From Pacificimonas flava (lineage in GTDB: Bacteria; Pseudomonadota; Alphaproteobacteria; Sphingomonadales; Sphingomonadaceae), in contig NZ_AMRV01000007.1 in NCBI RefSeq assembly GCF_000342165.1, positions 62,001 to 126,000 of the forward strand: DNA of 64,000 nt. The letters are read 5' to 3'. The translations under genes were made by a program, and so were the position numbers. A model generated the notes under the pieces. It ran no database searches. It was not told the DNA's origin and saw nothing but the letters and a program-made list of their open reading frames with translations. Each line of letters begins with the position of its first letter. Position 1 is the stretch's first letter. Below, in pieces: positions 21,655 through 31,193 of the stretch.

Positions 21655-22491
21655 CTAGCGAACATTCCCCTGAAACTGCTCCAGGAACTCATTGTCCGGC
21701 GACAGAACGACGCTGGCATTGCCGTCCTCGAACGTCGTCTGATAGGCCTGCATGGCGCGGTAGAATTCGTAGAAATCCTCGTCTTTTCCGAAGCTTTCCG
21801 CATAAATGCGGGCAGCCTCTGCATCGGCTTCGGCGCGGATCACGCGCGCCTGGCGGTCACCCTCGGCGCGAATACGGCGCGCTTCCTGTTCGCGAGCGGT
21901 GCGCATACGGGCGAAGGCGGATTCGAGCGGCTGGCCGGGGGGGAGGTCAGCGCGCTTTATGCGCACATCGACCAGTTCCGCGCCGTAACGCTGCGCCGCC
22001 TGATTGACCGAACGCTGGATCGTTTCCATCAGGTCACCGCGCTCCGGACTGAGGAGCGCCGCGAAATTCTGGCGACCAAGCTCGTTGCGAAGCCTGGAGG
22101 TCAGGATCTGCGAAAGCTGCGTCGCGGCGCGTTCCTCCGTGCCGACCGACTGGTACATCTGAAGAGGATCTGTAATGCGGAACCGGGCGAAGGCATCGAC
22201 CACAACCCGCAGCTGATCCGTAGACAAAACGGTTTGCTGTTCCATATCGAGGTCCATCACCCGCTTGTCGACGTAGATGACGTCTTCAAGAAACGGGACC
22301 TTCAGATGCAGGCCGGCACCGGTCCGGCCGTAGGGCGCGTTCGGATCATAGGCGTTCACGATGCGGTCGGGATCGCCGAGCCGGGTGATGATCACCTGCT
22401 GCGTTTCGGACACCCGAAAGACGGACGTGACGGCGAGCAGCAACAGGACGAACAGCACTGCCAGAAGGACGATCGGGTTCTTCAGGCTCAT
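21655..22491 (-). CDS. hflC: HflC, modulator of FtsH protease
   Basis: A 278-residue SPFH/band-7 protein with one N-terminal membrane helix (residues about 7-25). The SPFH domain starts VSETQQVIITRLGDP, and a charged helical region follows (REQEARRIRAEGDRQARVIRAEADAEA). It forms a membrane cage with HflK around FtsH. Its start overlaps the end of hflK by four bases, as expected for stoichiometric partners. Confidence 0.96.
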   Translation of the reverse strand: MSLKNPIVLLAVLFVLLLLAVTSVFRVSETQQVIITRLGDPDRIVNAYDPNAPYGRTGAGLHLKVPFLEDVIYVDKRVMDLDMEQQTVLSTDQLRVVVDAFARFRITDPLQMYQSVGTEERAATQLSQILTSRLRNELGRQNFAALLSPERGDLMETIQRSVNQAAQRYGAELVDVRIKRADLPPGQPLESAFARMRTAREQEARRIRAEGDRQARVIRAEADAEAARIYAESFGKDEDFYEFYRAMQAYQTTFEDGNASVVLSPDNEFLEQFQGNVR

Positions 22492-23585
22492 TGCGTATTC
22501 CCCTGTGCGTCCGAGGTCGCAGCGCGCGAGCCGCGGTTCCGGTCGACCTCCGGCAGCGGCAGGTAAGGCACGACGCCGTCGGCCTCCAAAATGGTCTTGT
22601 CGACCTTGCCGAGCACCTGCTCCATCGTTTCGAAATACATGCGCTTGCGGGTCACCTCCGGCGCGAGACGATATTGTTCGTAGACCGCGTCGAACGCAGC
22701 GGACTGGCCGCGCGCCTGCGCGATAAGCTGCTGGCTGTAGGCCCGCGCCTGGTTGATGTAGGATTCGGCGTTCTGCTGCGCCGAGGAGACGTCCTTGAAC
22801 GCCTCGTCCACAGCCGCTGGCGGATCCGCCTGGCGAATGTCGATGCCGACGACGTCCACGCCGGCGCCGTAATCGTTCAGCATGGCCTGCGTGCGCTCCT
22901 CGACCTCCGACGCGATCTGCTCGCGCTGGGGGCCGATCGCGGCGTCGAGGTCGACGGACGCGACGACGGAGCGCATGACGGATTCCGTCACCTCCCGAAT
23001 GGTGGTTTCGGGATCGGCGAACTGGAAAAGGAAGTCTTCCGGATCGTCGATCTTCCAGCGTACCGCATAGGCGATGTCGATGATATTCTGATCGCTGGTC
23101 AGCATCAGGTTCTGCGAAGACGTCTCGGTGGAGCCGATGGTGATGGTGGAGACCTGCTCCACCTTCGGCTTGGCGACCGTCACGATGGGGGAGGGCCACT
23201 TGATGTGCGTGCCCGGCATGGTCGTGGTGTGATACTTGCCGAACATGAGTTCGACCCCCCGTTCATCGGGTTCGACGCGGTAGATCGACGTCGCCAGCAC
23301 CCAGACGAGGAGGACGGCCAGGATGATCCAGGTCCACGGCATGGAGCGGCCCGTGAGCGTTCCGCCGCCGCCACCACCGCGATTGCCGCCGCCGCCCATG
23401 CCGGCGCGCAGACGCTCCTGCGAGCGCCGGATGAAATCGTCGAAGTCGGCACCGCCGCCACCGGATGGCTTGCCGCCACCACCACCACTTCCGCCCGAAG
23501 GCTTCTGCCCCCAGGGGTTGCGCGGCTTGTCACCACCACCGCCGCCCGATCCCCACGGGCCGCCTTCATTATTCTGCCAAGGCAT
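22488..23585 (-). CDS. hflK: HflK, modulator of FtsH protease
   Basis: A 365-residue SPFH protein and the partner of HflC. The first about 80 residues are a Gly/Ser/Pro-rich tail (WGSGGGGGDKPRNPWG). A single membrane helix at 84-103 and the band-7 domain beginning YRVEPDERGVELMFGKY follow. A helical segment (QQNAESYINQARAYSQ) precedes the C-terminal tail. It is divergent from mrp with about 100 bp between starts. Confidence 0.96.
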   Translation of the reverse strand: MPWQNNEGGPWGSGGGGGDKPRNPWGQKPSGGSGGGGGKPSGGGGADFDDFIRRSQERLRAGMGGGGNRGGGGGGTLTGRSMPWTWIILAVLLVWVLATSIYRVEPDERGVELMFGKYHTTTMPGTHIKWPSPIVTVAKPKVEQVSTITIGSTETSSQNLMLTSDQNIIDIAYAVRWKIDDPEDFLFQFADPETTIREVTESVMRSVVASVDLDAAIGPQREQIASEVEERTQAMLNDYGAGVDVVGIDIRQADPPAAVDEAFKDVSSAQQNAESYINQARAYSQQLIAQARGQSAAFDAVYEQYRLAPEVTRKRMYFETMEQVLGKVDKTILEADGVVPYLPLPEVDRNRGSRAATSDAQGNTQ

Positions 23586-23684
23586 AAAAACCCGCCCTTA
23601 CGCTTTCCATATGAGGGACCATATACGAACGCCCCCGGCGCTTTCCTATAGGCGCCCAACCATTTGCCGCAGGAAAAGCCAAGC

Positions 23685-24734
23685 ATGAATGAAGACGAAC
23701 TGCGCGCCGCGCTGGCGAAAATCGACGATCCGGCGGGATCCGGCGATCTGATTTCGAGCGGACGCGCCAGCGGTATCGTCGCACGCGCAGAGACACGCGG
23801 CTTTGTTCTGGATCTTGGCGGGCTGAGCGCGGAGGCGGCGGCAAAATTGAAGCGGGCAGTGGAACTTGCAGCGCCCGGCGCACGCATCATCACGACGTCC
23901 GAGGCGCCGCCGCCGAAGCCTCCTGCGCCGCCGCGGCAGCCGCACGAGCAGCCGGCGCCCGACCTGTCGCATCTGGGGCGGATCGTCGCGGTCGCATCGG
24001 GGAAGGGCGGCGTCGGCAAGTCGACCGTGGCGGCGAACCTGGCCGTGGCCCTGGCGCAGTCGGGGCTGCGCGTGGGTCTGCTGGACTGCGACATTTACGG
24101 GCCGTCCGTCCCGACGCTGCTGGGCGCGAAGGCGAGGGCGTCGGGCCAGCAGGGGCGCATCGAACCCCTGGAGGCGCATGGGCTGAAGCTGCTGTCCATC
24201 GCCAATCTGACGCCGCCCGATCAGGCCGTCATCTGGCGCGGACCGATGGCGGCGGCGGCGATGATGCAGATGTTGACGGACGGCGACTGGGGCACGCTGG
24301 ACGTGATGATCCTGGACATGCCGCCGGGGACCGGGGACATCCAGCTGTCGCTGGCGCAGAAGGTGAAGCCCGCCGGGGCGGTGATCGTGTCGACGCCGCA
24401 GGACCTGGCGCTGATCGATGCGGAAAAGGCCATCGCCATGTTTGCGAAGGTGGATGTGCCGGTGCTGGGTCTGATTGAGAACATGTCAACCTTCGTCTGC
24501 CCGCATTGCGGGGAGCGGTCCGACATATTCGGTCATGGCGGCGCCAAGGAAACATCCGCCGCGCGGCGCATTCCGTTTCTGGGAGCCGTGCCGCTGACCA
24601 TGGCCCTGCGCGCTGCATCCGATGCCGGCACGCCCGCGGTTTATTCCGACGGCGAGGCCGGGGATGCGTTGAGGCAGGCGGCAGCGGCGCTGCGCGAGAA
24701 ACTGGAGGAACCGGACCATGCCGCTGACGAGTGA
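23685..24734 (+). CDS. mrp: Mrp/ApbC-type Fe-S cluster carrier ATPase
   Basis: A 349-residue protein. The short N-terminal domain (about 1-75) is followed by a Pro-rich linker and a deviant-Walker P-loop NTPase with GKGGVGKST, DCDIYGPSVP and DMPPGTGD. The CPHC pair in FVCPHCGERSDIFG binds the bridging Fe-S cluster in the dimer. It inserts or transfers Fe-S clusters. The ATG follows AGGAAAAG. The last codons overlap the next gene by 17 bp. Confidence 0.94.
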   Translation: MNEDELRAALAKIDDPAGSGDLISSGRASGIVARAETRGFVLDLGGLSAEAAAKLKRAVELAAPGARIITTSEAPPPKPPAPPRQPHEQPAPDLSHLGRIVAVASGKGGVGKSTVAANLAVALAQSGLRVGLLDCDIYGPSVPTLLGAKARASGQQGRIEPLEAHGLKLLSIANLTPPDQAVIWRGPMAAAAMMQMLTDGDWGTLDVMILDMPPGTGDIQLSLAQKVKPAGAVIVSTPQDLALIDAEKAIAMFAKVDVPVLGLIENMSTFVCPHCGERSDIFGHGGAKETSAARRIPFLGAVPLTMALRAASDAGTPAVYSDGEAGDALRQAAAALREKLEEPDHAADE

Positions 24735-25146
24735 CGCCGAAATCAAGGACCTGCTGTCGAGCACCCGAACCATCGCCATGATCGGCGCATCCGACAGGCC
24801 GGACCGCGCCTCCAACGGTGTGATGCTGTTCCTGCAGAATCAGGGTTACCGCGTCATTCCCGTAAACCCCACGATCGGCGGCGAGCAGATCCACGGCGAG
24901 CATGTCTGGCCCCGCCTGGAGGAGCTGGGCGTCGAGATCGACATGGTCGACATCTTCCGCAATTCCGAAGCGGCGGCGGAGGCCGTCGACGACGCCATTG
25001 CCGCCGGTGCCAAATCCGTCTGGATGCAGTTGGGCGTCGTCAACGAGGCGGCGGCCGCAAAGGCCGAGGCCGCCGGACTGAAGGTCGTCATGGACCGCTG
25101 CCCCAAGATCGAGATCGCAAGGCTGGGCATCGACAAGGTCGGCTAG
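24718..25146 (+). CDS. CoA-binding protein (YccU-like)
   Basis: A 142-residue Rossmann-like domain of the CoA-binding type, related to the N-terminal half of succinyl-CoA ligase alpha. It has TIAMIGASDRPDRASNGVM for the nucleotide loop, YRVIPVNPTIGG, and VWMQLGVVNE with the C-terminal DRCPKIE. The start overlaps the end of mrp, so the pair is co-transcribed. Its exact role is unknown. Confidence 0.88.
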   Translation: MPLTSDAEIKDLLSSTRTIAMIGASDRPDRASNGVMLFLQNQGYRVIPVNPTIGGEQIHGEHVWPRLEELGVEIDMVDIFRNSEAAAEAVDDAIAAGAKSVWMQLGVVNEAAAAKAEAAGLKVVMDRCPKIEIARLGIDKVG

Positions 25147-25161
25147 CCAACGGCCCGCTCC

Positions 25162-25962
25162 TCAGCGGCGACGCCGGCTTTCCAGCGTCGCCGCGAAGGC
25201 CGGGCGGAGTTCTTCGTGCAGGGCCAGGCTGGCCGAAGCGATCAGGTCGCGCTCCTTCGCACGCGGCTTGTTGTAACGCGGCCGCGCGCCCATCGTATCG
25301 GTGATGACGCCGCCAGCCTCCGTCAGGATCAGCGCGCCAGCGGCGGTGTCATATTCATTGGTGGAGCGGCCGTCGAAGGTCGCATCGGCCGCGCCGCGCG
25401 CGACATCGGCCATGCGCAGGGCGATGGAGTTGGGTTTTGGCGCCGTGTCGCATGCCGGACCCTGCCAGTGCCGTGAACGCAGAATGTCGGGATCGATGCA
25501 AAGCCGGGCATTTTGCAAGGCACTGCGTCCCGACGTTCGGATGGGTTTGCCGTTAAGGGCGGCGCCGCCGCTCTGCCGGGCGGTATATTCATAACCGAGG
25601 GCGGGCGCGAAGAGGACGGCGGCGATGGGCCAATCATCCTCAACAACCGCTATCGAAATAGCCCAGCCGCTGCGGCCGCGCAGGAAATCGCGGGTTCCGT
25701 CGATGGGATCGACCAGGAATGTACGCGGCGCGGCGAGGCGGCTTTTGTCGTCGCGCGTCTCCTCCGACAGCCAGCCATAATCCGGGCGTAGCGCCCGCAG
25801 GCGCTCCTCAAGGAAGGCATCGACAGCAAGGTCGGCATCGGAAACGGGGCTGTTGCCGCCCTTGTCCCAGGATTCCGTTCCATGTTTCAGGAACGTCTCC
25901 GCCAGAGCGCCCGCACCGCGCGCGGCCTCCAGGATCAGGGAAAGATCGTCAGCCGCCTGCAA
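25162..25962 (-). CDS. inositol-monophosphatase-family phosphatase (CysQ/HisN-like)
   Basis: A 266-residue Mg-dependent phosphatase. The metal sites are WLSEETRDD (about residue 63), DPIDGTRDF (the DPxDGT signature) and the late EYDTAAGALILTEAGG, which replaces the usual W-D-x-A-A-G with a Tyr-Asp pair. Candidates are 3',5'-bisphosphate nucleotidase, inositol-phosphate or histidinol-phosphate phosphatase; the sequence does not settle it. It overlaps the end of pmbA by 14 bp. Confidence 0.88.
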   Translation of the reverse strand: MQAADDLSLILEAARGAGALAETFLKHGTESWDKGGNSPVSDADLAVDAFLEERLRALRPDYGWLSEETRDDKSRLAAPRTFLVDPIDGTRDFLRGRSGWAISIAVVEDDWPIAAVLFAPALGYEYTARQSGGAALNGKPIRTSGRSALQNARLCIDPDILRSRHWQGPACDTAPKPNSIALRMADVARGAADATFDGRSTNEYDTAAGALILTEAGGVITDTMGARPRYNKPRAKERDLIASASLALHEELRPAFAATLESRRRR

Positions 25963-27292
25963 CGGTCATCCCGTCAATGCGCACGGTGGGCGCGTTCGTC
26001 GCGTGGCGGAATTCGAGATCGCTTGCCGGGGTGAGGGAGGCGAACATGTCCTTCAGATTTCCCGCGATCGTGATTTCCGAAACCGGGCGCGTGATCTCTC
26101 CGTTCTCGATCAGGAAGCCGGATGCGCCGCGACTATAGTCGCCCGTCACGGCGTTGACGCCCTGTCCGATCAGCTCCGTCAGGATGACGCCGTTTCCGGT
26201 TTCGGCGATCAGATCCTGCCGGCTTTTGCTGCCGGCGGCGAGATGCAAATTGGACGTGCCGGTGCCCGGCGGGCCGGAGACGCCGCGCACCGCATGGCCG
26301 GTCGGCGCCAGACCGAGTTGGCGCGCGGAAGCGATGTTCATCAGCCAGCCGGTCAGGCGCCCGTCCTCGACGATCTTGCGCGGACGGGCGGGCAGCCCCT
26401 CTCCATCGAAAGTGCGACTGCGATGGCCACGAGGCCGGTGCGGGTCGTCGAGCACCTCGATCCCCGCCGCGAAGAGCTGCGCCTGCGGATCGTCGAGGAA
26501 GCTGGTGCCGCGCGCAATGGCCGCGCCGCTGATCGCGGCGATCAGATGGCCGAGCAGGCTGGCCGACACGCGCGGATCGAAGAGGACGGGCATGCGGCCG
26601 CTCTTGATGGCGGCCGGGTCCATGCGGGCGGCGGTGCGCTCACCGGCGCGCCGGCCGACGGTTTCCGCCGATTCGAGGTCGGCCATGTGGCGCTGCGAGC
26701 TTTGCGCATAATCCCGCTCCATCTTCGTGCCCGTGCCGGCGATGACGGAGGCATAGAGGGCGTGATTGCTGCCCGAACGCGCGGCGGCGAACCCGTTCGT
26801 CGTGGCGAGCGCGGTCGTGCTGCGTGCGGATTGCGCGCCGCCGCCGCCGGAATTGGTGATGCCGGTGACGCCGAGAGCGGCCGCCTCCGTCGAAAGTGCA
26901 GCCTGTTGCAGCCCGGGCAGATCGAAATCGCGGCCGTCGTCGAGATCGAGATCGGCAGACAAATCCTCCGCCAGCAGATCCCGAGATGCAAGGCCCGCAT
27001 AGTCGTCGGCGGTCGCCGCGCGCGCCATGGCGACGGCGCGGGACGCGGCCTCCTCCATCGCCGCGCGGGAGAAATCGGATAGGGCGACGGTGGCGTTGCG
27101 GTCGCCGGCGAACACGCGCAGGCCGATTTCCGCATCCTCCGACCGGGTGATGTCCTCGACATCCCCCTTGAGAACGGAAACGGACACGGCCTCGCCGCCG
27201 ACGAAGACGGCATCGGCGTCCGTTGCCCCGGCGGCGGTGGCGGCGTTCAGAATCTGGTCGAGATGGGCGAGCGCGTCGGCATGGGAAAGCAT
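25949..27292 (-). CDS. pmbA: TldE/PmbA-like metalloprotease subunit
   Basis: A 447-residue member of the TldD/PmbA family. It lacks the zinc HExxxH motif of TldD, as expected for the TldE/PmbA half of the heterodimer. Landmarks are VLKGDVEDITRSEDAEIGLRV near the start, GHRSRTFDGEG, the LHLAAG stretch and the C-terminal DYSRGASGFLIENGEI. With TldD (not in this window) it degrades unfolded peptides and processes some microcins. It lies between ubiA and the phosphatase on the same strand. Confidence 0.92.
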   Translation of the reverse strand: MLSHADALAHLDQILNAATAAGATDADAVFVGGEAVSVSVLKGDVEDITRSEDAEIGLRVFAGDRNATVALSDFSRAAMEEAASRAVAMARAATADDYAGLASRDLLAEDLSADLDLDDGRDFDLPGLQQAALSTEAAALGVTGITNSGGGGAQSARSTTALATTNGFAAARSGSNHALYASVIAGTGTKMERDYAQSSQRHMADLESAETVGRRAGERTAARMDPAAIKSGRMPVLFDPRVSASLLGHLIAAISGAAIARGTSFLDDPQAQLFAAGIEVLDDPHRPRGHRSRTFDGEGLPARPRKIVEDGRLTGWLMNIASARQLGLAPTGHAVRGVSGPPGTGTSNLHLAAGSKSRQDLIAETGNGVILTELIGQGVNAVTGDYSRGASGFLIENGEITRPVSEITIAGNLKDMFASLTPASDLEFRHATNAPTVRIDGMTVAGG

Positions 27293-27385
27293 CGCCGCGA
27301 TGTAGGGACGCGGCGCGGCGGGGTCAAAGGCGGCCGTGCGGTTTTGTGCGGAGGCGGCCGTGCCGTGCCGGCAGCGTCCGTCCGA

Positions 27386-28327
27386 TCAGGCAAGCCCCGC
27401 CCCGGCGATGCCGGCCGCAAGGATCAGGCCAGCGGCGGCGTTGGATTTGAACAAGCGCAGCGCGAGCGGGGCGTCGGTGCCGCTGAGCCGCAGCGTCTGC
27501 CAGAGAAGGTGCAGCGCGAAGGGGAGGGCCGCGGCGGCGGCGACCCCGGCGCCATGCCCGCCGGCAAGGGCGGCGGCGGCCAGCGCGGCCGCGAGCGCGT
27601 AAAAGACGGCGACCCCGATGCGGACGGACCGGCCGAGGCGGCGCGCGGACGATTTGATGCCGGCGAGGGCGTCGTCCTCAAGATCCTGAAGCGCGTAGAT
27701 CGTGTCGTAGCCGAGCGTCCAGAAAAAGCCGGCCGCGTAGAGCAGGAGGGCCGGCAGGCCGAGGCCCTGCGTGGTGGCCGCATAGCCGACCAGCGCGCCC
27801 CAGTTGAAGGTGAGGCCGAGCCATGCCTGCGGCCACCAGGTCACCCGCTTCATGAAGGGATAGGCCGCCACCAGAAGGATCGCGGCCAAGGCGACGAGCT
27901 GGGCGGTTCGGGGCAGGGTCAGGAGAACCGCAAGCCCGATCAGACAGAGGAGCACCGTGAAGATCAGCGCGGCGCGGACGGACACGGCGCCGCTGGCGAT
28001 GGGGCGGCTGCGCGTGCGCGCGACGCGCGCGTCGAGATCGCGGTCGACGATGTCGTTCCAGACGCAGCCGGCCGAGCGCATGGCGGCCGCGCCGACAAGG
28101 AAGAGAAGGAGATCGGCGGCCGCGCTCGCTTGCGCGCCGGGAAGCAGCAGGCCCCAGGCGCAGGGCCAGTAGAGAAGCCATGTACCGATGGGACGGTCGA
28201 GCCGGGCCAGACGGGCATAGGGACGTATGCGCGCGGGCAGGCCGTCGACCCAGCCTGTCGGGGCAGCGTCGGGGGTACGCTGGTCGCGCGAGACGGGCTG
28301 CGCGGAATGCGGGTCGGGCGTCGCCAT
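27386..28327 (-). CDS. ubiA: 4-hydroxybenzoate polyprenyltransferase
   Basis: A 313-residue membrane prenyltransferase of ubiquinone synthesis with about eight spans. Both Asp-rich catalytic motifs are visible: NDIVDRDLD in the first conserved loop and DTIYALQDLEDD in the second. LDRPIGTWLLYWPC precedes the first. The N-terminal 30 residues are a hydrophilic extension. It is divergent from rsmE. Confidence 0.95.
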   Translation of the reverse strand: MATPDPHSAQPVSRDQRTPDAAPTGWVDGLPARIRPYARLARLDRPIGTWLLYWPCAWGLLLPGAQASAAADLLLFLVGAAAMRSAGCVWNDIVDRDLDARVARTRSRPIASGAVSVRAALIFTVLLCLIGLAVLLTLPRTAQLVALAAILLVAAYPFMKRVTWWPQAWLGLTFNWGALVGYAATTQGLGLPALLLYAAGFFWTLGYDTIYALQDLEDDALAGIKSSARRLGRSVRIGVAVFYALAAALAAAALAGGHGAGVAAAAALPFALHLLWQTLRLSGTDAPLALRLFKSNAAAGLILAAGIAGAGLA

Positions 28328-28399
28328 GGCCGCGCTTTAGGGCTAGGGACGGCGCGAGAAAAGCCGCGAGGCCAATGCTGAATTGTCAGGGGATAGCGC

Positions 28400-29125
28400 A
28401 TGAGTTCCGGCCGTACGCCGCGCCTGTTCGTGGACGAGGAATTGAAGGCGGGCGTGGCGACCGCGCTGGGACCCGACGCGGCGCGTTATCTGGGCAGCGT
28501 GCTGCGCCTTGGCGCGGGCGCCGATGTGCTGCTGTTCGACGATCGAACCGGCGAGTGGCGCGCGCCCATCGTGGAGATCGGCAAGCGCGGCGCGGTGCTG
28601 CGGCCGGCCGAACGGACGCGGGCGCGCGAGCGCGTTCCCGACCTCTGGCTGTGCGCGGCGCCGATCAAGCGCGCGCGCTTCGAATGGATGGCGGAGAAGG
28701 CATGCGAGCTGGGTGCCGCGCGCTTCGTACCCGTGGTGACGGCGCATACGGAAGTGCGCGGCGTAAAGGCCGAGCGGCTGCGCGCGCACATGATCGAGGC
28801 GGCGGAACAGTGCGAGCGCACGGCAATCCCGGCCCTTGGCGAGATGCAGGCGCTGAAGGTGCTTTTGCGGGACTGGCCGGAGGGCCGGGCGCTGATCTTC
28901 TGTGACGAGGAGGCGGGCGGCGAGCCCGCGCTGGACGCGATGCCCGGCGAACCGGCGGCGATCCTGATCGGGCCGGAGGGCGGCTTCAACGCCGATGAGC
29001 GCGCGCGCATCGCGGCGCATCCGGCGGCGGTTCGCGTGTCCCTGGGCCCGCGTATTCTGCGCGCCGATACGGCGGCGGCGGCGGCGCTGTCGCTGTGGCA
29101 GGCGGCGCGGGGCGACTGGCGATAA
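28400..29125 (+). CDS. rsmE: 16S rRNA m3U1498 methyltransferase
   Basis: A 241-residue SPOUT methyltransferase with a small PUA-like N-terminal domain (LFVDEELKAGV, HYLGSVLRL-type YLGSVLRLG) and the trefoil-knot SAM site GPEGGF followed by LGPRILRADTAAAAAL. It methylates U1498 of 16S rRNA. It is followed by the gshA-type gene 46 bp later on the same strand. Confidence 0.95.
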   Translation: MSSGRTPRLFVDEELKAGVATALGPDAARYLGSVLRLGAGADVLLFDDRTGEWRAPIVEIGKRGAVLRPAERTRARERVPDLWLCAAPIKRARFEWMAEKACELGAARFVPVVTAHTEVRGVKAERLRAHMIEAAEQCERTAIPALGEMQALKVLLRDWPEGRALIFCDEEAGGEPALDAMPGEPAAILIGPEGGFNADERARIAAHPAAVRVSLGPRILRADTAAAAALSLWQAARGDWR

Positions 29126-29171
29126 ATTGAGGGGATGACTTGCCGCGCGGCGGGCGGCTAAGGCGCGCCTT

Positions 29172-30542
29172 ATGACGACCCGCAGCGACGCCGAAAGTGA
29201 TGCGCAGCCCATCGAGAGCCGCGGCGACCTCCTCAAGGTCTTCGAGGATGGCTGCAAGCCGAAGGACCGGTGGCGCATCGGCACGGAGCACGAGAAATTC
29301 GTCTACCGGCTGAAGGGTCACGGCGCCCCCTCCTACGATGAACCGGGCGGCATTCGCGATCTGCTGGACGGGCTGACCCGCTTTGGCTGGGAGACGATTT
29401 CGGAAGCCGGCAAGGTGATCGCGCTGAAGGGCAGCGACGGCAATATCAGCCTGGAGCCGGCGGGGCAGTTCGAACTGTCGGGCGCGCCGCTCGCCAGCCT
29501 GCACGAAACCTGCGGAGAGGCCTGCCGCCATCTGGCGCAGGTGCGGGAGGTCGGCGCGGAACTGGGCGTCGGGTTCCTGGGCCTCGGCATGTGGCCGGAC
29601 AAGGCGCGCAGCGATCTGCCGGTGATGCCGAAGGCGCGGTACGGCATCATGCGGAACTACATGCCGACGGTCGGGTCGCTGGGCCTGGACATGATGCTGC
29701 GCACCTGCACCATCCAGACGAACCTCGACTATGCGTCGGAGGCGGACATGGTGAAGAAGTTCCGCACCTCTCTGGCGCTGCAGCCGCTGGCGACGGCGCT
29801 GTTCGCCAACTCGCCCTTCACCGAGGGGAAGCCGAACGGGTTCCTGTCCTTTCGCAGCCATATCTGGACCGACACCGACCCGCAGCGCACGGGCATGCTG
29901 CCCTTTGTGTTCGAGGACGGGTTCGGTTTCGAACGCTGGGCCGACTACATGCTGGACGTGCCGATGTATTTCGCGGTGCGGGGCGGCGCGTATCGCGATC
30001 TGGCGGGCCGCAGTTTCCGCACGTTCATGGACAAGGGGCTGGACGACCTGCCGGGCGACCGGCCGACGCTCCTCGACTGGACCGATCATCTGTCGACCGC
30101 CTTTCCCGAAGTGCGGCTGAAAAGCTTTCTGGAAATGCGCGGCGCGGACGGCGGGCCGTGGAGCCGCATCTGCGCGCTGCCGGCGCTGTGGGTGGGCCTG
30201 CTTTACGACGAGGGCGCGCTGGATGCGGCCTGGGATCTGGTGAAGCACTGGTCGCTGGAAGATCTGGCGGCGGTGCGCGATGCCGTGCCGCGCGAGGGGC
30301 TGAAGACGGCGGTGCCGGGCGGAACCCTGCGCGATATCGGGCGCGAGGCCCTGCAGATCGCGCAGCGCGGCCTGTCGGCGCGCGGCAAGCTCGATTCGGC
30401 GGGCAATAACGAGGCGGGGTTCCTGTCACCGCTGTTCGAGATCGTCGAAAGCGGCAAGACACCGGCGGAGCGGCTGCTGGACGCGTATCACGGCCGCTGG
30501 AACGGCGACGTGTCCAGGGTGTACGCGGAAGAGAGCTTCTAA
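29172..30542 (+). CDS. gshA: glutamate-cysteine ligase, plant/alphaproteobacterial type
   Basis: A 456-residue GCS2-type ligase, the first step of glutathione synthesis. Conserved segments are WRIGTEHEKF, GNISLEPAGQFELSG (active-site loop), MPTVGSLGLDMMLRTCTIQTNLDY and FRSHIWTDTDPQRTGMLPF. The size matches the plant-like enzymes used by alphaproteobacteria. Its stop overlaps the stop of the convergent XRE gene by two bases. Confidence 0.95.
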   Translation: MTTRSDAESDAQPIESRGDLLKVFEDGCKPKDRWRIGTEHEKFVYRLKGHGAPSYDEPGGIRDLLDGLTRFGWETISEAGKVIALKGSDGNISLEPAGQFELSGAPLASLHETCGEACRHLAQVREVGAELGVGFLGLGMWPDKARSDLPVMPKARYGIMRNYMPTVGSLGLDMMLRTCTIQTNLDYASEADMVKKFRTSLALQPLATALFANSPFTEGKPNGFLSFRSHIWTDTDPQRTGMLPFVFEDGFGFERWADYMLDVPMYFAVRGGAYRDLAGRSFRTFMDKGLDDLPGDRPTLLDWTDHLSTAFPEVRLKSFLEMRGADGGPWSRICALPALWVGLLYDEGALDAAWDLVKHWSLEDLAAVRDAVPREGLKTAVPGGTLRDIGREALQIAQRGLSARGKLDSAGNNEAGFLSPLFEIVESGKTPAERLLDAYHGRWNGDVSRVYAEESF

Positions 30543-31102
30543 AGCGTCCGAATCAGTTTTCGCACGACCGCGACCCAGGGCGTTTCGGTCAGCACGATCT
30601 GACGCGCGCCATGCTGCGGCGGCAGGATCGACAGGCGGGCGCCGTACATATCGACCAGACGGCCGAATGCGAACCGGCCGACCGGGCGCGGGGCGAGGAT
30701 GTCGCGGTTCGCCGCCTCCTTGAACCGGTCCGGCGACAGCCGCTCCAGCCAGAGTTCGTCGCGCGGGCGGTAATCGCCGAAGGGATAGTCGACGATCATG
30801 CCGGTCATCCCGCCGGACGGATGCGGCGATGCCAGCGCGCGCGGCTTCGTCAGCGGCTCGGCGCCCGCAGCGGTCAGGCGCGCGGCAATGCCGATTTCGG
30901 CGCGGTCCTCGAACTGCATCAGGTCGGCCGGCAGCACGTCGAGAGCCGCCGCGATGCGGTTCAGCCATTCGACGCTGACGGTGCGGGTGCCGGTTTCCAG
31001 GCGGCCGATCGTCTGCGGCGTCGTCGGCGGGTCGCAGCGCGCCGCCACCTCCGCCAGGGTCAGACCCTTTCCCTGCCGAATATCCCGAATGCGTGTGATC
31101 AT
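30539..31102 (-). CDS. XRE-family transcriptional regulator
   Basis: A 187-residue protein. Residues about 1-60 form a lambda-repressor-like helix-turn-helix (TRIRDIRQGKGLTLAEVAARC, then QTIGRLETGTRTVSVEWLNRIAAAL). The C-terminal half (YRPRDELWLERL, GRFAFGRLVDMYGARLSILPP) resembles an S24-like repressor dimerisation domain, but I see no Ser-Lys peptidase pair, so LexA-style self-cleavage is unlikely. It is divergent from a DUF6456-like gene. A dyad in the shared 91-bp gap recurs upstream of the GTA cluster 3 kb away (see findings). Regulation of that cluster is inference. Confidence 0.88.
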   Translation of the reverse strand: MITRIRDIRQGKGLTLAEVAARCDPPTTPQTIGRLETGTRTVSVEWLNRIAAALDVLPADLMQFEDRAEIGIAARLTAAGAEPLTKPRALASPHPSGGMTGMIVDYPFGDYRPRDELWLERLSPDRFKEAANRDILAPRPVGRFAFGRLVDMYGARLSILPPQHGARQIVLTETPWVAVVRKLIRTL

Positions 31103-31117
31103 GCCGCGGTATCCCTT

Positions 31118-31131
31118 TACCAAATCGGTTA
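31118..31131. promoter_or_regulatory. operator-like dyad TACCAAATCGGTTA
   Basis: ACC-AAATC-GGT forms an imperfect dyad 16-29 bp before the XRE start and about 63 bp before the DUF6456-like start. It shares TACCAAATnGGT with the site at 34244-34256. The position fits autoregulation of the divergent pair. Confidence 0.5.
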
Positions 31132-31193
31132 CGCACTCTTTCCTACAGCGAACCGGTCATGGCAATATGCTGTCTTCGGATCAGGAGGACGGC